Shown here piece by piece: positions 7,948-17,212 of a stretch of DNA of 64,000 nucleotides. Source of the DNA: Polynucleobacter sp. AP-Melu-500A-A1 (GTDB lineage Bacteria > Pseudomonadota > Gammaproteobacteria > Burkholderiales > Burkholderiaceae). Below the pieces are notes generated by a model. That model was not told the origin of the DNA, made no database searches, and saw only the letters and a program-made list of their open reading frames with translations. The position numbers and the translations under genes were made by a program. Position 1 is the stretch's first letter, and each line of letters starts with the position of its first letter. Location: the NCBI RefSeq assembly GCF_018882125.1, contig NZ_JACVOZ010000001.1:574323-638322 (forward strand). Direction: 5' to 3'.

Positions 7948-9147
7948 ATGCATATTCTGATTATTAGTGATGCATATCCTCCCATGCGCACTTCTTGCGC
8001 AACACAAATTTATGATTTAGCTCAAGCATTTATAGGGCAAGACCATAAGGTTTCTATCATTATCCCCGCGCACTCCCAAAAGAATGTAGTAGAAATTTCT
8101 AATGCAGACGGGCCGACAGTCTATTCGGTTCGGTGTTTTAAAACTAAAGATGTTGGTTATGCTCGTCGCACCATAGCTGAGTTCATTAATCCTTTTGTCA
8201 TTGGATTTCACCTCAAAAGAAATTCAAACTTTATAGGTCAAAAAATAGATGGCATTGCGTGGTATTCGCCTACAGTTTTTTGGGGTCCATTGGTAAGACA
8301 GTTAAAGGCAATATTTAATTGTAAGGCCTACTTAATATTGAGAGATATTTTTCCAGACTGGGCTCTTGATCTTGGGATATTAAAGAAAAATTTAATTTAT
8401 GCCTTTTTTAAAAAGGTAGAGCGCTATCAGTATAGTCAAGCTGATTGTATTGGCGTTCAATCACCAAACAATATTAGTTACTTGCAAAAAAATAATAAAG
8501 AACTCGCAGTGCCAATCGAAGTACTTTGGAATTGGATGGGAATAACAAACTCTAAAAAATCCTCAATCGTAATTTGTGATGGCCCTTTAAAAGGTAGAAA
8601 TATTTTTATATATGCAGGTAATCTGGGGATTGCACAAGGAATAGATTGCTTGATAGATCTAGTAATACAGTTAAAGGACAATAAAGACATAGGTTTTATT
8701 TTCGTTGGGCGGGGAAGTGAAAAACCTCGTTTACAGGAAGCCGTCAAGAAATTCGATATACAAAATGTTCTTATTTATGATGAAATCCCTCTAGAGGAGA
8801 TTTTAAGCCTGTATGAGCAGTGTGATTTTGGTTTGCTGACTCTAGATAGTCGTCATCAAACACATAATATTCCTGGAAAGTTTTTGTCATATATGCAGGC
8901 AAAATTACCAGTTTTTTCAATTATTAACCCAGGAAATGACTTGGAGAACATTATTAAGGAGAGGCAATTAGGTGTTTCCCTTGCCAAACCCAGTAGGGTA
9001 AATTTGAAAACTCAGGTGCTGGATCTTGTACTAATGAAAAACAAGCAAGAATTTTCTAATAACTCTTTTGAAACTATTATGACTGAGTTATTTAATCCAA
9101 TTAATGCTTGTCAGCAGATAATTAAGTATTTTGGTAAGCATACATAG
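7948..9147 (+). CDS. wbuB: WbuB-like family 4 glycosyltransferase
   Basis: A 399-residue GT4 enzyme. It opens with the WbuB-type HILIISDAYPPMRTSCATQ, has ILRDIFPDWALDLG in the acceptor half, and the C-terminal donor site around FIYAGNLGIAQGID, with CDFGLLTLD where GT4 enzymes carry the E-x7-E region. In E. coli O26, WbuB transfers L-FucNAc to the lipid-linked first sugar. The position just after the UDP-N-acetyl-L-hexosamine genes suggests the same role with L-FucNAc or L-QuiNAc. It starts 61 bp after the 2-epimerase gene. Codon use is more AT-rich than in the preceding genes. Confidence 0.8.
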   Translation: MHILIISDAYPPMRTSCATQIYDLAQAFIGQDHKVSIIIPAHSQKNVVEISNADGPTVYSVRCFKTKDVGYARRTIAEFINPFVIGFHLKRNSNFIGQKIDGIAWYSPTVFWGPLVRQLKAIFNCKAYLILRDIFPDWALDLGILKKNLIYAFFKKVERYQYSQADCIGVQSPNNISYLQKNNKELAVPIEVLWNWMGITNSKKSSIVICDGPLKGRNIFIYAGNLGIAQGIDCLIDLVIQLKDNKDIGFIFVGRGSEKPRLQEAVKKFDIQNVLIYDEIPLEEILSLYEQCDFGLLTLDSRHQTHNIPGKFLSYMQAKLPVFSIINPGNDLENIIKERQLGVSLAKPSRVNLKTQVLDLVLMKNKQEFSNNSFETIMTELFNPINACQQIIKYFGKHT

Positions 9148-9224
9148 CAAGCTCTAGGCATTATCTGAGAAGATTAATTCAGTAAAATCGTTTATTCTTC
9201 CAAAAAAGGAAATTATTAATAATC

Positions 9225-10331
9225 ATGAAAACTGATCCATACCGCATAGATAGCCACAAATTAATGTATCACCCAAAAAGGGTTGCTCAATTTTTAGAGG
9301 TTGGGGATGAGTGGGATAGGGCTAAAAATTTTTATCCTATTTATGTAGAAGTTTCCCCCGTTGGAGCATGCAACCATCGTTGTACATTTTGTGCCGTAGA
9401 CTATATTGGATATAAGAGCCAAATGCTTGACCCCAATATTTTTTCTGAGCGCGTTAGAGAAATGGGTAGACTCGGCGTAAAAAGTATTATGTTTGCTGGT
9501 GAAGGTGAACCACTTTTGCATAAAAAAATCAACGAAATGGTTCGAGCCACCAAAGAGGGTGGAATTGATGTTTCATTTACTACGAATGCAACGGTACTAA
9601 ACCAACGTTTTTTGGAAGAATCCTTAGCCTTAACTTCTTGGATTAAGGTTTCAATGAATGCTGGAACAGCGCAGACATATGCAAAAGTTCATCAAACCAA
9701 AGAAAAAGATTTTGATCGTGTAGTCGATAATCTAAAAAAAGCAGTTGAATACAAAAGAGAGCATGATTTAAATTGCGTGATAGGAGTTCAATCTCTTCTT
9801 TTGCCAGAGAATGCTAGTGAGATGGAAACGCTAGCTCTACTATGTCGAGATGAAATTGGCTTGGATTACTTGGTTATCAAGCCATATTCCCAACATTTAT
9901 TTAGCAATACCAAGATTTATCAAGATATTAATTACACCAACTATTTGAATATGGCCCAATCCTTAGAGAGCCTAAGTAATTCTTCTTTTAAGGTAATTTT
10001 TAGAGCCAATACAATGAAGAAACATATAGAGAATGAGTCAACTAGATACAAAAGTTGCAATGCAACTCCATTCTTTTGGGCCTATATTATGGCTGATGGA
10101 TCTTTGTATGGATGTAGCGCATATTTACTGGATCAAAAATTCGACTACGGCAATATTAATCAGTTGTCATTTCAAGAAATATGGCAAGGAGAAAAAAGAA
10201 AGGAAAATTTTCATTACGTAAAGCATGAGCTAGACATCAAGGAGTGCAGAAAGAATTGCAGAATGGATGAGGTAAATAGGTATCTGTTTGATTTAACCGA
10301 AAGTCGCATAGAACATTTGAACTTTATCTAA
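9225..10331 (+). CDS. Radical SAM protein with SPASM-type C-terminal domain
   Basis: 368 residues. The radical SAM cluster motif is CNHRCTFC (CX3CX2C, near residue 50), and GEGEPL acts as the SAM-contacting strand. The C-terminal part has a SPASM-like layout with four cysteines (KSC, YGC, KEC and KNC) that could bind an auxiliary Fe-S cluster. The N-terminus carries [13 protein letters not shown], shared with the second radical SAM protein at 18630. It precedes by 2 bp a GalE-like SDR, inside a sugar-activation cluster. Known sugar-acting relatives (BtrN oxidises, DesII deaminates) suggest oxidation or rearrangement of a sugar or its precursor. No substrate can be inferred. Confidence 0.8.
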   Translation: MKTDPYRIDSHKLMYHPKRVAQFLEVGDEWDRAKNFYPIYVEVSPVGACNHRCTFCAVDYIGYKSQMLDPNIFSERVREMGRLGVKSIMFAGEGEPLLHKKINEMVRATKEGGIDVSFTTNATVLNQRFLEESLALTSWIKVSMNAGTAQTYAKVHQTKEKDFDRVVDNLKKAVEYKREHDLNCVIGVQSLLLPENASEMETLALLCRDEIGLDYLVIKPYSQHLFSNTKIYQDINYTNYLNMAQSLESLSNSSFKVIFRANTMKKHIENESTRYKSCNATPFFWAYIMADGSLYGCSAYLLDQKFDYGNINQLSFQEIWQGEKRKENFHYVKHELDIKECRKNCRMDEVNRYLFDLTESRIEHLNFI

Positions 10332-10333
10332 AA

Positions 10334-11335
10334 ATGAGAACGATCATAACGGGGGGTGCCGGTTTTATAGGAAGTCACTTGGCCGAGCTATTGGTTGAAA
10401 GGGGGCATTCAGTTCTTGTGATTGATAATTTAAATTCAGGAAAACTAGAGAATCTCTCATCTTTAAAAGACAACCCTGATGTTAAATTTGTTAATGCTGA
10501 TATTCGAAATTACGCAGAAATTGAATATTTATTCAACGACACAGATTGGGTATTTCACTTAGCTGGTTTAGCCGATATAGTGCCATCGATAGAGAACCCT
10601 GATTTGTACTATGCAGTAAACGCTACAGGAACTTTAAATGTTCTTCAGGCAGCAAAAGAGCATGATATTAAGCGTTTAGTATATGCAGCTTCTTCTTCAT
10701 GCTATGGAATACCGGTAGAGTATCCAACTCCAGAATCATCAGCGATTCAACCTTTGTATCCCTATGCATTAACCAAATATCTTGGCGAAGAAATAGTATT
10801 GCATTGGGGAAAGGTTTATGGGGTGCCAGTAATTTCTTTGAGATTATTTAACGTGTACGGCCCTCGATCACGTACAACAGGGACTTATGGCGCTGTCTTT
10901 GGTGTGTTTATGGCTCAAAAGTTGAAAAATAGGCCTTTTACGGTTGTCGGAGACGGTTCGCAAACTAGGGACTTTACATTTGTAACCGATGTAGCAAATG
11001 CCTTTTTGAGGGCCGCTGAAAGTGAGCTAAATTTGGAGGTGTTTAATGTAGGTAGTGGTCAACATTACAGCGTTAATTATTTAGTCAATTTACTTGGTGG
11101 TAAGGTAACTTACCTGCCAAAAAGACCGGGGGAGCCGGATTGTACGTTTGCAGATATTGATAAAATTACTTCAAAGTTAAAATGGAAACCAGAAGTTTCG
11201 TTTGAACTAGGTGTGAATACTATGATTGAAAACATAGAAAGCTGGAAAGATGCTCCTATATGGGATAAAGATACCATTAACGAAGCAACTAAAACTTGGT
11301 TTCAATTTCTTGGCGATAAGAGTAATGCAAGCTAA
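10334..11335 (+). CDS. GalE-like NAD-dependent sugar-nucleotide epimerase/dehydratase
   Basis: A 333-residue extended SDR. The N-terminal ITGGAGFIGSHLAELL binds NAD; SSSCYG and YPYALTKYLGEE give the Ser and Tyr-x3-Lys catalytic residues; LRLFNVYGPRSR and GDGSQTRDFTFVTDV are the nucleotide-sugar-binding and dimer blocks of the UDP-sugar epimerase/decarboxylase group. Length is normal. It begins 2 bp after the radical SAM gene and overlaps the isomerase gene by 11 bp, so it is part of one operon. In an ADP-heptose-like pathway it would occupy the HldD position, but its motifs look more like UDP-sugar 4-epimerases. Confidence 0.82.
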   Translation: MRTIITGGAGFIGSHLAELLVERGHSVLVIDNLNSGKLENLSSLKDNPDVKFVNADIRNYAEIEYLFNDTDWVFHLAGLADIVPSIENPDLYYAVNATGTLNVLQAAKEHDIKRLVYAASSSCYGIPVEYPTPESSAIQPLYPYALTKYLGEEIVLHWGKVYGVPVISLRLFNVYGPRSRTTGTYGAVFGVFMAQKLKNRPFTVVGDGSQTRDFTFVTDVANAFLRAAESELNLEVFNVGSGQHYSVNYLVNLLGGKVTYLPKRPGEPDCTFADIDKITSKLKWKPEVSFELGVNTMIENIESWKDAPIWDKDTINEATKTWFQFLGDKSNAS

Positions 11336-11918
11336 TCAAAATTTTTACCTTAACCAAGTAAATTTATTTACAGAAGTTTTAAAAAACTGCCTAGTAACCA
11401 ATGCAGAAGGGAAAGTTGAGGTTTTAGAAAAGTCCTTAACAGCTGTTGTTGACATGCTAAATTCATTAAGAACTAATAAAAGTGACCTTTATATAATCGG
11501 TAATGGAGGGAGTGCATCTGTTGCAAGTCATGCGGTAATCGACTTTTTAAATGTTGGCAAGATCAAAGCCCATGTGATGCATGAGTCTCCAGTAATAACT
11601 TGCATGGCTAATGATTATGGGTTTGAAAATTGCTATTCCCAACAAATTCCGGTGTTTTTGGATTCCAAAAGCATATTAATCGCTATTAGTAGTAGTGGTA
11701 ACTCAAGAAATATATGTAATGCTGTTCAGGCAGCAAAAAATGTAGGCTCAACCATAATTACCCTTTCGGGTTTTTCTGAAAAAAATACTTTACGGTCAAT
11801 GGGAACGCTAAATTTTTATCTAAATTCCTCTGAATACGGCATGGTAGAAATTGGGCATCAGTTTATTTTGCATAATTTGGCTGATCGGATCCGATTGCAA
11901 ATGAACGCGCATATATGA
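11325..11918 (+). CDS. GmhA-like sugar-phosphate isomerase (SIS domain)
   Basis: 197 residues from ATG 11325; a longer reading from 11250 would lie inside the SDR gene. The SIS motifs are IIGNGGSASVASH and ISSSGNSRNIC, and the C-terminal GHQFILH keeps the H-x4-H pair typical of phosphoheptose isomerase. The acidic catalytic position after NGGS, a Glu in E. coli GmhA as I recall, appears as Asp here (AVIDF), so the substrate may differ from sedoheptulose 7-phosphate. It overlaps the kinase-nucleotidyltransferase gene by 4 bp (ATGA). Together they look like the isomerise-phosphorylate-activate part of a heptose-type pathway; no GmhB phosphatase is seen. Confidence 0.82.
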   Translation: MQANQNFYLNQVNLFTEVLKNCLVTNAEGKVEVLEKSLTAVVDMLNSLRTNKSDLYIIGNGGSASVASHAVIDFLNVGKIKAHVMHESPVITCMANDYGFENCYSQQIPVFLDSKSILIAISSSGNSRNICNAVQAAKNVGSTIITLSGFSEKNTLRSMGTLNFYLNSSEYGMVEIGHQFILHNLADRIRLQMNAHI

Positions 11919-13438
11919 ACAATAATAAAATTGTCGATATAGAGATGTTAGGCGATATTGCAAGCAAATTTAAGGCGGGCGGCAAGCGTATTGTTCTATG
12001 TCATGGAGCTTTTGATTTACTACATACAGGCCATATTCGTCATCTTCAAAGTGCACGCCAAAGTGGTGATGTATTGATAGTCACAACTACAGCTGATCAA
12101 TATATTAAAAAAGGGCCCGGAAGGCCAGTATTTAACGAGCATTTGCGTGCGGAAAACTTAGCAGCACTAGAGTGCGTTGATTATGTAGCTATCATTCATG
12201 GGCCAACTGCAGAAGAAGCGCTAAAAATAATTAAGCCAGCGGTTTATGCTAAAGGTAGCGACTATAAATCACACACGCAAGATATTACGGGGAATATAGT
12301 ATTGGAACAAACAGCAGTAGAGAAATATGGGGGAAAAATTCTCTTTACTGATGAAATTACATTTAGCTCAAGCAATTTACTGAATGCTCATTTTGATGTA
12401 TTTACTCCAGAAATTAAAGAATTTTTATTAACATTTAAAGTAAATCATTCAGAAAATTTACTTAAAGACTTGGTTTCATCCTTATCTGATTTAAATGTTT
12501 TGGTTGTAGGTGATTCAATAATAGATGAGTACCAATACTGTTCACCTCTAGGTCAAACAGGTAAGGGAAATTTTCATTCAGTTCGATATGAATCTAAGGA
12601 GAAATTTGCAGGTGGATCAGTCGCCGTTGCTAACCATGTGGCTAACTTTGCAAAATCCGTTACTTTATTAAGTGGAATTGGAAATTCTGAGGGGGATGAA
12701 GCTTTTATCTTAAAGAAGTTATCAACAAATATAAATCCGAAATTATTTAAATTTAATGATGCACCTACAGTAAAAAAGACTAGATTTGTCGGTGCTGATT
12801 TGGAAAAATTATTTGAAGTGTATTTCATAAATGAGAATGCTGTAACACCAGAATTTGAGAGGGAAATTTGTTCTTGGATCAAAAAAAATACAAGGGAATT
12901 TGATCTCGTAATTATTCCGGATTTTGGTAATGGCTTAATTACTCCTGAAATGGCTAGAGCGCTAGAAAAAGAATCAAAATTTCTTGCAGTCAATACTCAA
13001 ATTAATAGCGGCAACAGAGGATTTCACGTAATTAATAAGTATCTTCATGCTGATTTCATTTCATTGAATGAGCCAGAATTACGCTTAGCTACGCATAATA
13101 AAACAGATTCGATCGAATCCTTAGCTTTGGAGGTTTGTGAAAAGCTAGGGGCACAAATGTTGGCAGTAACCCGTGGGAAAAAAGGAGTGATGATTTATGA
13201 TAAAAAGCAAAACAAATATCATAATATTCCCGCTCTTGCTACCAAGGTAATTGATCGTGTAGGAGCTGGAGATGCATTTTTAGCAGTTGCAAGTATGTTT
13301 TTGGCTAAAAAATTAGAGGGAGATATAGTTGGTTTTATGGGCAGTATCAGCGCTGCTCTTGATGTACAGATAATCTGCAATAGAGAATCTGTTAACTCTA
13401 TAGACTTTCAAAAATATCTAACAACACTAATGAAGTGA
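11915..13438 (+). CDS. HldE-like bifunctional protein with swapped domain order (nucleotidyltransferase-kinase)
   Basis: 507 residues. Residues about 1-160 are a cytidylyltransferase-fold domain with CHGAFDLLHTGHIRHL (the HxGH site) and ITFSSSNLLN as the second nucleotide-binding segment. Residues about 190-505 are a PfkB/ribokinase domain with the AGGSVAVANHV substrate loop, VTRGKKG and the catalytic DRVGAGDAF. E. coli HldE has the same two activities in the opposite order, kinase first. Both active sites look intact. It would phosphorylate a sugar phosphate at C1 and then form an NDP-sugar. The base and the sugar are not readable from sequence. Confidence 0.85.
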   Translation: MNNNKIVDIEMLGDIASKFKAGGKRIVLCHGAFDLLHTGHIRHLQSARQSGDVLIVTTTADQYIKKGPGRPVFNEHLRAENLAALECVDYVAIIHGPTAEEALKIIKPAVYAKGSDYKSHTQDITGNIVLEQTAVEKYGGKILFTDEITFSSSNLLNAHFDVFTPEIKEFLLTFKVNHSENLLKDLVSSLSDLNVLVVGDSIIDEYQYCSPLGQTGKGNFHSVRYESKEKFAGGSVAVANHVANFAKSVTLLSGIGNSEGDEAFILKKLSTNINPKLFKFNDAPTVKKTRFVGADLEKLFEVYFINENAVTPEFEREICSWIKKNTREFDLVIIPDFGNGLITPEMARALEKESKFLAVNTQINSGNRGFHVINKYLHADFISLNEPELRLATHNKTDSIESLALEVCEKLGAQMLAVTRGKKGVMIYDKKQNKYHNIPALATKVIDRVGAGDAFLAVASMFLAKKLEGDIVGFMGSISAALDVQIICNRESVNSIDFQKYLTTLMK

Positions 13439-13461
13439 TTGCTTTCAGAAATCATACAAAT

Positions 13462-13479
13462 AAACCGCTTTAGGTTTTT
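13462..13479 (+). terminator. Weak hairpin with T run after the HldE-like gene
   Basis: AAACC (13462-13466) and GGTTT (13473-13477) can pair around a six-base loop and are followed by two more T. The stem is only 5 bp, so at most it is a partial terminator or an RNA end in the 71-bp gap before the GT2 gene. Confidence 0.22.
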
Positions 13480-13509
13480 CAAAAATTATCACATATTAGA
13501 GATAAGCCA

Positions 13510-14244
13510 ATGAGCCAATCTGCTTCTAAAAAAGGTATTAGCTTTATAGTTCCAGCGCTAAATGAAGAAAAAAACTTAGCTTTGAGCGTGGAGTCTATAG
13601 AGAATTCTATTAATGGAATTATTAATGATTATGAAATAATCATTATCAACGACGGTAGCCAAGATAACACGGCAAGGATAGCCGATTCAATTCAAGAGGT
13701 AAACCCAAGGGTGAGTGTTATTCATCACTCATCAAACTTGGGTTTAGGCAAGGCATATTTTACGGGTGCGTTTAAAGCTAAGTTCCCGTATATTTTATTA
13801 GTTCCAGGGGATAACGAAAATGGAGAAAATGCGATTCGCCCTCTCCTTGGATCTTTAGGCGAGGTCGATATCATTGTGCCCTTCCCCGCGAACAATGAGG
13901 AAAGAGGTTTTGTCAGAAGCTCAATTTCTAAAATCTTTACAAGGTTAGTTAATCTATTGGCTGGATTAAATTTGAAATATTACAATGGTTCAGTAATTCA
14001 CACGCGCAACTTACTACTAACTTGCCCTTTAAAAACCTCTGGATTTGGTTATCAGGCTGAAATATTAGTAAATCTAATTAGATTGGGCGCTTCTTATAAG
14101 GAGATACCTATAGTCTTAAATATCAGAAGAAATAACCAACATAAGACTAATGCATTTAAAGTAAAAAATATTTTGAATGTAGGCGTATCTTTATTAAAAA
14201 TATTTAAAATCAGGTTAACGGTGAAAAACCATAACCTTAATTAA
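13510..14244 (+). CDS. Family 2 glycosyltransferase, DPM1-like
   Basis: A 244-residue GT-A protein with ISFIVPALNEEKNL near residue 10, YEIIIINDGSQDNT, and the acidic motif VPGDNENG where most homologues have D-x-D. It resembles polyprenyl-phosphate glycosyltransferases of the DPM1 type, which load a sugar on undecaprenyl phosphate. It lacks the C-terminal transmembrane pair of GtrB. It is followed by a large GT39-like membrane protein only 18 bp downstream. That is the usual pairing of a lipid-sugar maker with a periplasmic transferase. Confidence 0.83.
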   Translation: MSQSASKKGISFIVPALNEEKNLALSVESIENSINGIINDYEIIIINDGSQDNTARIADSIQEVNPRVSVIHHSSNLGLGKAYFTGAFKAKFPYILLVPGDNENGENAIRPLLGSLGEVDIIVPFPANNEERGFVRSSISKIFTRLVNLLAGLNLKYYNGSVIHTRNLLLTCPLKTSGFGYQAEILVNLIRLGASYKEIPIVLNIRRNNQHKTNAFKVKNILNVGVSLLKIFKIRLTVKNHNLN

Positions 14245-14262
14245 AGTTATCAATTAGATAGC

Positions 14263-16125
14263 ATGCACTCAGCACACAAAAAATATTTTGATAGCATAAT
14301 TTTTTTTTCGAGAATTCATCCAGCATATTTTTTATTCCTTTTATGGGTCCTCATATCATTCTTTAAATCTTATTTAATTCACGAATCATTTGGCCCTAGA
14401 ATTTTAGGGGATGAAGTCATTTATCGCATGTATGCCAATGCAATATTTAATTTATTTCCCTATCAAATATGTAATAAATTAACAAATTTCTGTGGACAAC
14501 TTGCAGTAGATCCGCTTTATCCTCCAGGTTATCCAGTTTTTTTAGCAATTGTTCGGTTTTTTACCTCGAGTGATTTGATTTCAACAGTAAAAATTGCAAA
14601 TGTGTTGGTATCAACACTTGTTATGTTTCCAATTTATGGGATTACTAGACGATTTTGTAAATGCTCTACAGCTCTTATAGCGGCAATAGTTTCGGGAGTA
14701 GCTCCCTTTTCATTCTTTTTTTCCGCATCATTGATGAGCGAAAATTTATTTATTTTTTTGTACTTTACCCTGATATATTTAGCAGTCATAAGTCCAAAAT
14801 ATGAAAGTTTAAATGCATTTATGTTTGGTATGATGATTGCATTTAATTTTCTGACTAAATATATTTTTCTAATCTCAGCCCCATTTATATTTGGGATTTA
14901 TATTTTTAGCTGGTGTAGTCGAAATAATCTTAAGATAAGTTCGTGGCAGGCCCTAAGGCCCTTAATAAAAATTGTTTTCTATTTTTCCTTTGGCATTGCG
15001 ATTATTGAGAGCATATGGTTAATCTACGCATTAAATTCAAACATAAATTTGCAGTATGCTTTTGGTTTTCAGCCAGGCTTAAGTGGTTCGGCTTTAGTGG
15101 GTGAGCGTTCCATACATTTGCTCTTGCTTTATACGGTTTTACATTTTGGCGCACTAATAGTTGCAATTTTACCCATTCTTTTTCCAATACTAATTTTTAT
15201 CTTTGATAAGAGCATTTCTAAAAGTAGAGAATTTAAGATCTATGCCTATTTTGTTTTAGGAAATTTAATTTTTTTATGGTTATTCACATCTCACTATATT
15301 TGGGTTGCCGCTTATTTACTTCAACTGGCATTAAAAGTAAATGTTATGGACGTACAGCATCTTCTACATCCAATCAGTGAGAGATACTTTGTATTTAATT
15401 TGGTTGCTTTGTTGCCAATTGTAGGGGTCACGTTGGAGTCTATATATGGACAAGTAAAAAGTAAAAAATGTATATTTAAATACTTCATTATTTTTATATT
15501 TGGCCTTTGCCTTGGTCAATTAGCCCTTAAGGTTTTATTTTCAAATGCAATATGGGCTATCCCAATAACGATTACAAATAGTTGGGCAATGTCTCCCAGC
15601 ATACACTTTGCAGCTATAGATGAGAAAACGTTATTAATATATTTATTTTTAGGATTAATTTTTTTTATACTATTAGCTATTCCATCAGAAGGATTTAAAA
15701 AAGGATGGTTCTATATTAGTTCAAAATTTAAGATCATATTCCTAGGGACTTGCTTTGCGATAGCATGTTTATATCAAGGAATGGAATCTACGAGAGTAAT
15801 CTGGAGCAATAATGCATTAGGTTCTATTGGGTGTGCTGGGCTTAATATTGGGGCTGAATTAAAGCATAAAATCAGTAATTTACCGATAAATAATCAAGGT
15901 ATCATTACAATCAATATCTCAAATGAAGTTAAAAATGAAATACTTAATAAAATCAAAATTGAGCCAACAGAAATATTAATTTCATATTGGTTAAGTTATT
16001 GGACTGGAAGAATGATTGCTGTTAATTTTACAGAGAATAATGATGCAATAAGGAACGAATCAAATTCTATTTCATTGAATGGAGAATTGCAAAGGACTTT
16101 AGTTAGCTGTGAATTGATTAAATAG
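14263..16125 (+). CDS. Multi-spanning GT-C (PMT/ArnT-like) glycosyltransferase
   Basis: 620 residues with roughly a dozen hydrophobic segments. Near residue 48, in the first periplasmic loop, is LGDEVIYRMYANAI, the acidic Asp-Glu motif typical of lipid-phosphate-sugar-dependent GT-C enzymes. A soluble C-terminal part follows the last membrane span. It probably takes the sugar made by the preceding GT2 on undecaprenyl phosphate and adds it to the glycan on the periplasmic side. A run of nine T (14300-14308, codons 13-15) near the 5' end could slip and switch the gene off. Codon use is strongly AT-rich. Confidence 0.75.
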   Translation: MHSAHKKYFDSIIFFSRIHPAYFLFLLWVLISFFKSYLIHESFGPRILGDEVIYRMYANAIFNLFPYQICNKLTNFCGQLAVDPLYPPGYPVFLAIVRFFTSSDLISTVKIANVLVSTLVMFPIYGITRRFCKCSTALIAAIVSGVAPFSFFFSASLMSENLFIFLYFTLIYLAVISPKYESLNAFMFGMMIAFNFLTKYIFLISAPFIFGIYIFSWCSRNNLKISSWQALRPLIKIVFYFSFGIAIIESIWLIYALNSNINLQYAFGFQPGLSGSALVGERSIHLLLLYTVLHFGALIVAILPILFPILIFIFDKSISKSREFKIYAYFVLGNLIFLWLFTSHYIWVAAYLLQLALKVNVMDVQHLLHPISERYFVFNLVALLPIVGVTLESIYGQVKSKKCIFKYFIIFIFGLCLGQLALKVLFSNAIWAIPITITNSWAMSPSIHFAAIDEKTLLIYLFLGLIFFILLAIPSEGFKKGWFYISSKFKIIFLGTCFAIACLYQGMESTRVIWSNNALGSIGCAGLNIGAELKHKISNLPINNQGIITINISNEVKNEILNKIKIEPTEILISYWLSYWTGRMIAVNFTENNDAIRNESNSISLNGELQRTLVSCELIK

Positions 16126-16228
16126 GTTACTAAGATATATTTAGCAGGTATTAAAATCTATAATTATGATGTTATTGAGACTATCTGTTAAATAGCAATT
16201 TATATTATAAGCTAATTTATAAGGTTAT

Positions 16229-17212
16229 ATGGGCAAGGAGCAAACTAATTTGAACTATGAGCTTTCTTTAGAGTTGTGGAAAACAATGTTTCGAATTAGA
16301 AGAATTGAGGAGCGAATTGCGCTGCGATACCCTGAAAATAAGATGCGCTGTCCAATTCATCTGTCTATTGGTCAAGAAGCCGTTCCTAGTGCTATAGCTG
16401 CTAATTTAAGCATTGAGGATTTTGCGGTTAGTACCCATCGTGGCCATGCTCATTATTTAGCTAAGGGAGGCAATCTACATTCATTTATTGGTGAGCTATA
16501 TGGTAAGTTAAATGGTTGTTGTCTTGGGAAGGGTGGCTCAATGCATTTGATTGATGCTTCTGTAGGATTCATGGGTACAACTGCGATTGTAGGTAATAGT
16601 ATTCCAATTGGTGTGGGGCTTGCATTAGCATCTCAATTGAAGAATTCGGGGCAAATCAGTTGCATTTATTTGGGCGATGGCGCGGTAGAAGAAGGTGTTT
16701 TTTATGAATCAATTAATTTTTCCATAGTTCGAAAGTTACCCTCACTTTTTATTTGTGAGAATAACTTGTATTCTGTTTATAGCCCCCTAGCTATTCGGCA
16801 GCCATCTGGACGTCAAATTTTTGAAATGGTTGCAGCCATGGGAATGAAGACTGCTAATTGCGATGGAAATGATGTACTGGCTTGCAACAAGTTAGTAAAA
16901 AATGCAGTTGAACATATTCGAGCTACTGGACAACCCTTTTTTTTAGAGTTTTCTACTTATAGATGGCGTGAGCATTGTGGACCAGATTTTGATAATGATT
17001 TGGATTACAGAAGTAAAGAAGAGTTTGATTTTTGGCAATCTCGCGACCCTATTAAATTAATTGAAAGTTCGCTGTTTTTGAATCCACAATTCCAAGAAAC
17101 TAAAGCTGCCTATGAAATTTTGATCGCCAATGAGATTGATATCGCCTTTAGCGCTGCAGAACTAGCCCCCTTTGGAAATTCTGAAATTGCTACCAAGGGT
17201 GTATATGCATAA
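16229..17212 (+). CDS. TPP-dependent E1-type enzyme, alpha subunit
   Basis: 327 residues, normal for an E1 alpha chain. The thiamine-diphosphate-binding motif runs from GDG (149-151) to ENN (177-179), and STHRGHAHYLAKGG is the conserved phosphate-binding loop of this family. With the beta subunit it would form an alpha2beta2 enzyme that decarboxylates a 2-oxo acid or handles an acyloin. No lipoyl-carrying E2 or flavin E3 gene is present, so ordinary oxidative dehydrogenase work is unlikely. Carboligation of a 2-carbon unit to a keto-sugar or other acceptor is an attractive alternative (inference). It overlaps the beta gene by 8 bp. Confidence 0.88.
   Translation: MGKEQTNLNYELSLELWKTMFRIRRIEERIALRYPENKMRCPIHLSIGQEAVPSAIAANLSIEDFAVSTHRGHAHYLAKGGNLHSFIGELYGKLNGCCLGKGGSMHLIDASVGFMGTTAIVGNSIPIGVGLALASQLKNSGQISCIYLGDGAVEEGVFYESINFSIVRKLPSLFICENNLYSVYSPLAIRQPSGRQIFEMVAAMGMKTANCDGNDVLACNKLVKNAVEHIRATGQPFFLEFSTYRWREHCGPDFDNDLDYRSKEEFDFWQSRDPIKLIESSLFLNPQFQETKAAYEILIANEIDIAFSAAELAPFGNSEIATKGVYA

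Noticed and set aside
12574..12993. 139-codon open frame on the minus strand within the HldE-like gene
   Set aside because: It lies wholly inside a well-supported gene with both domain motifs; no domain, start signal or neighbour context supports it.
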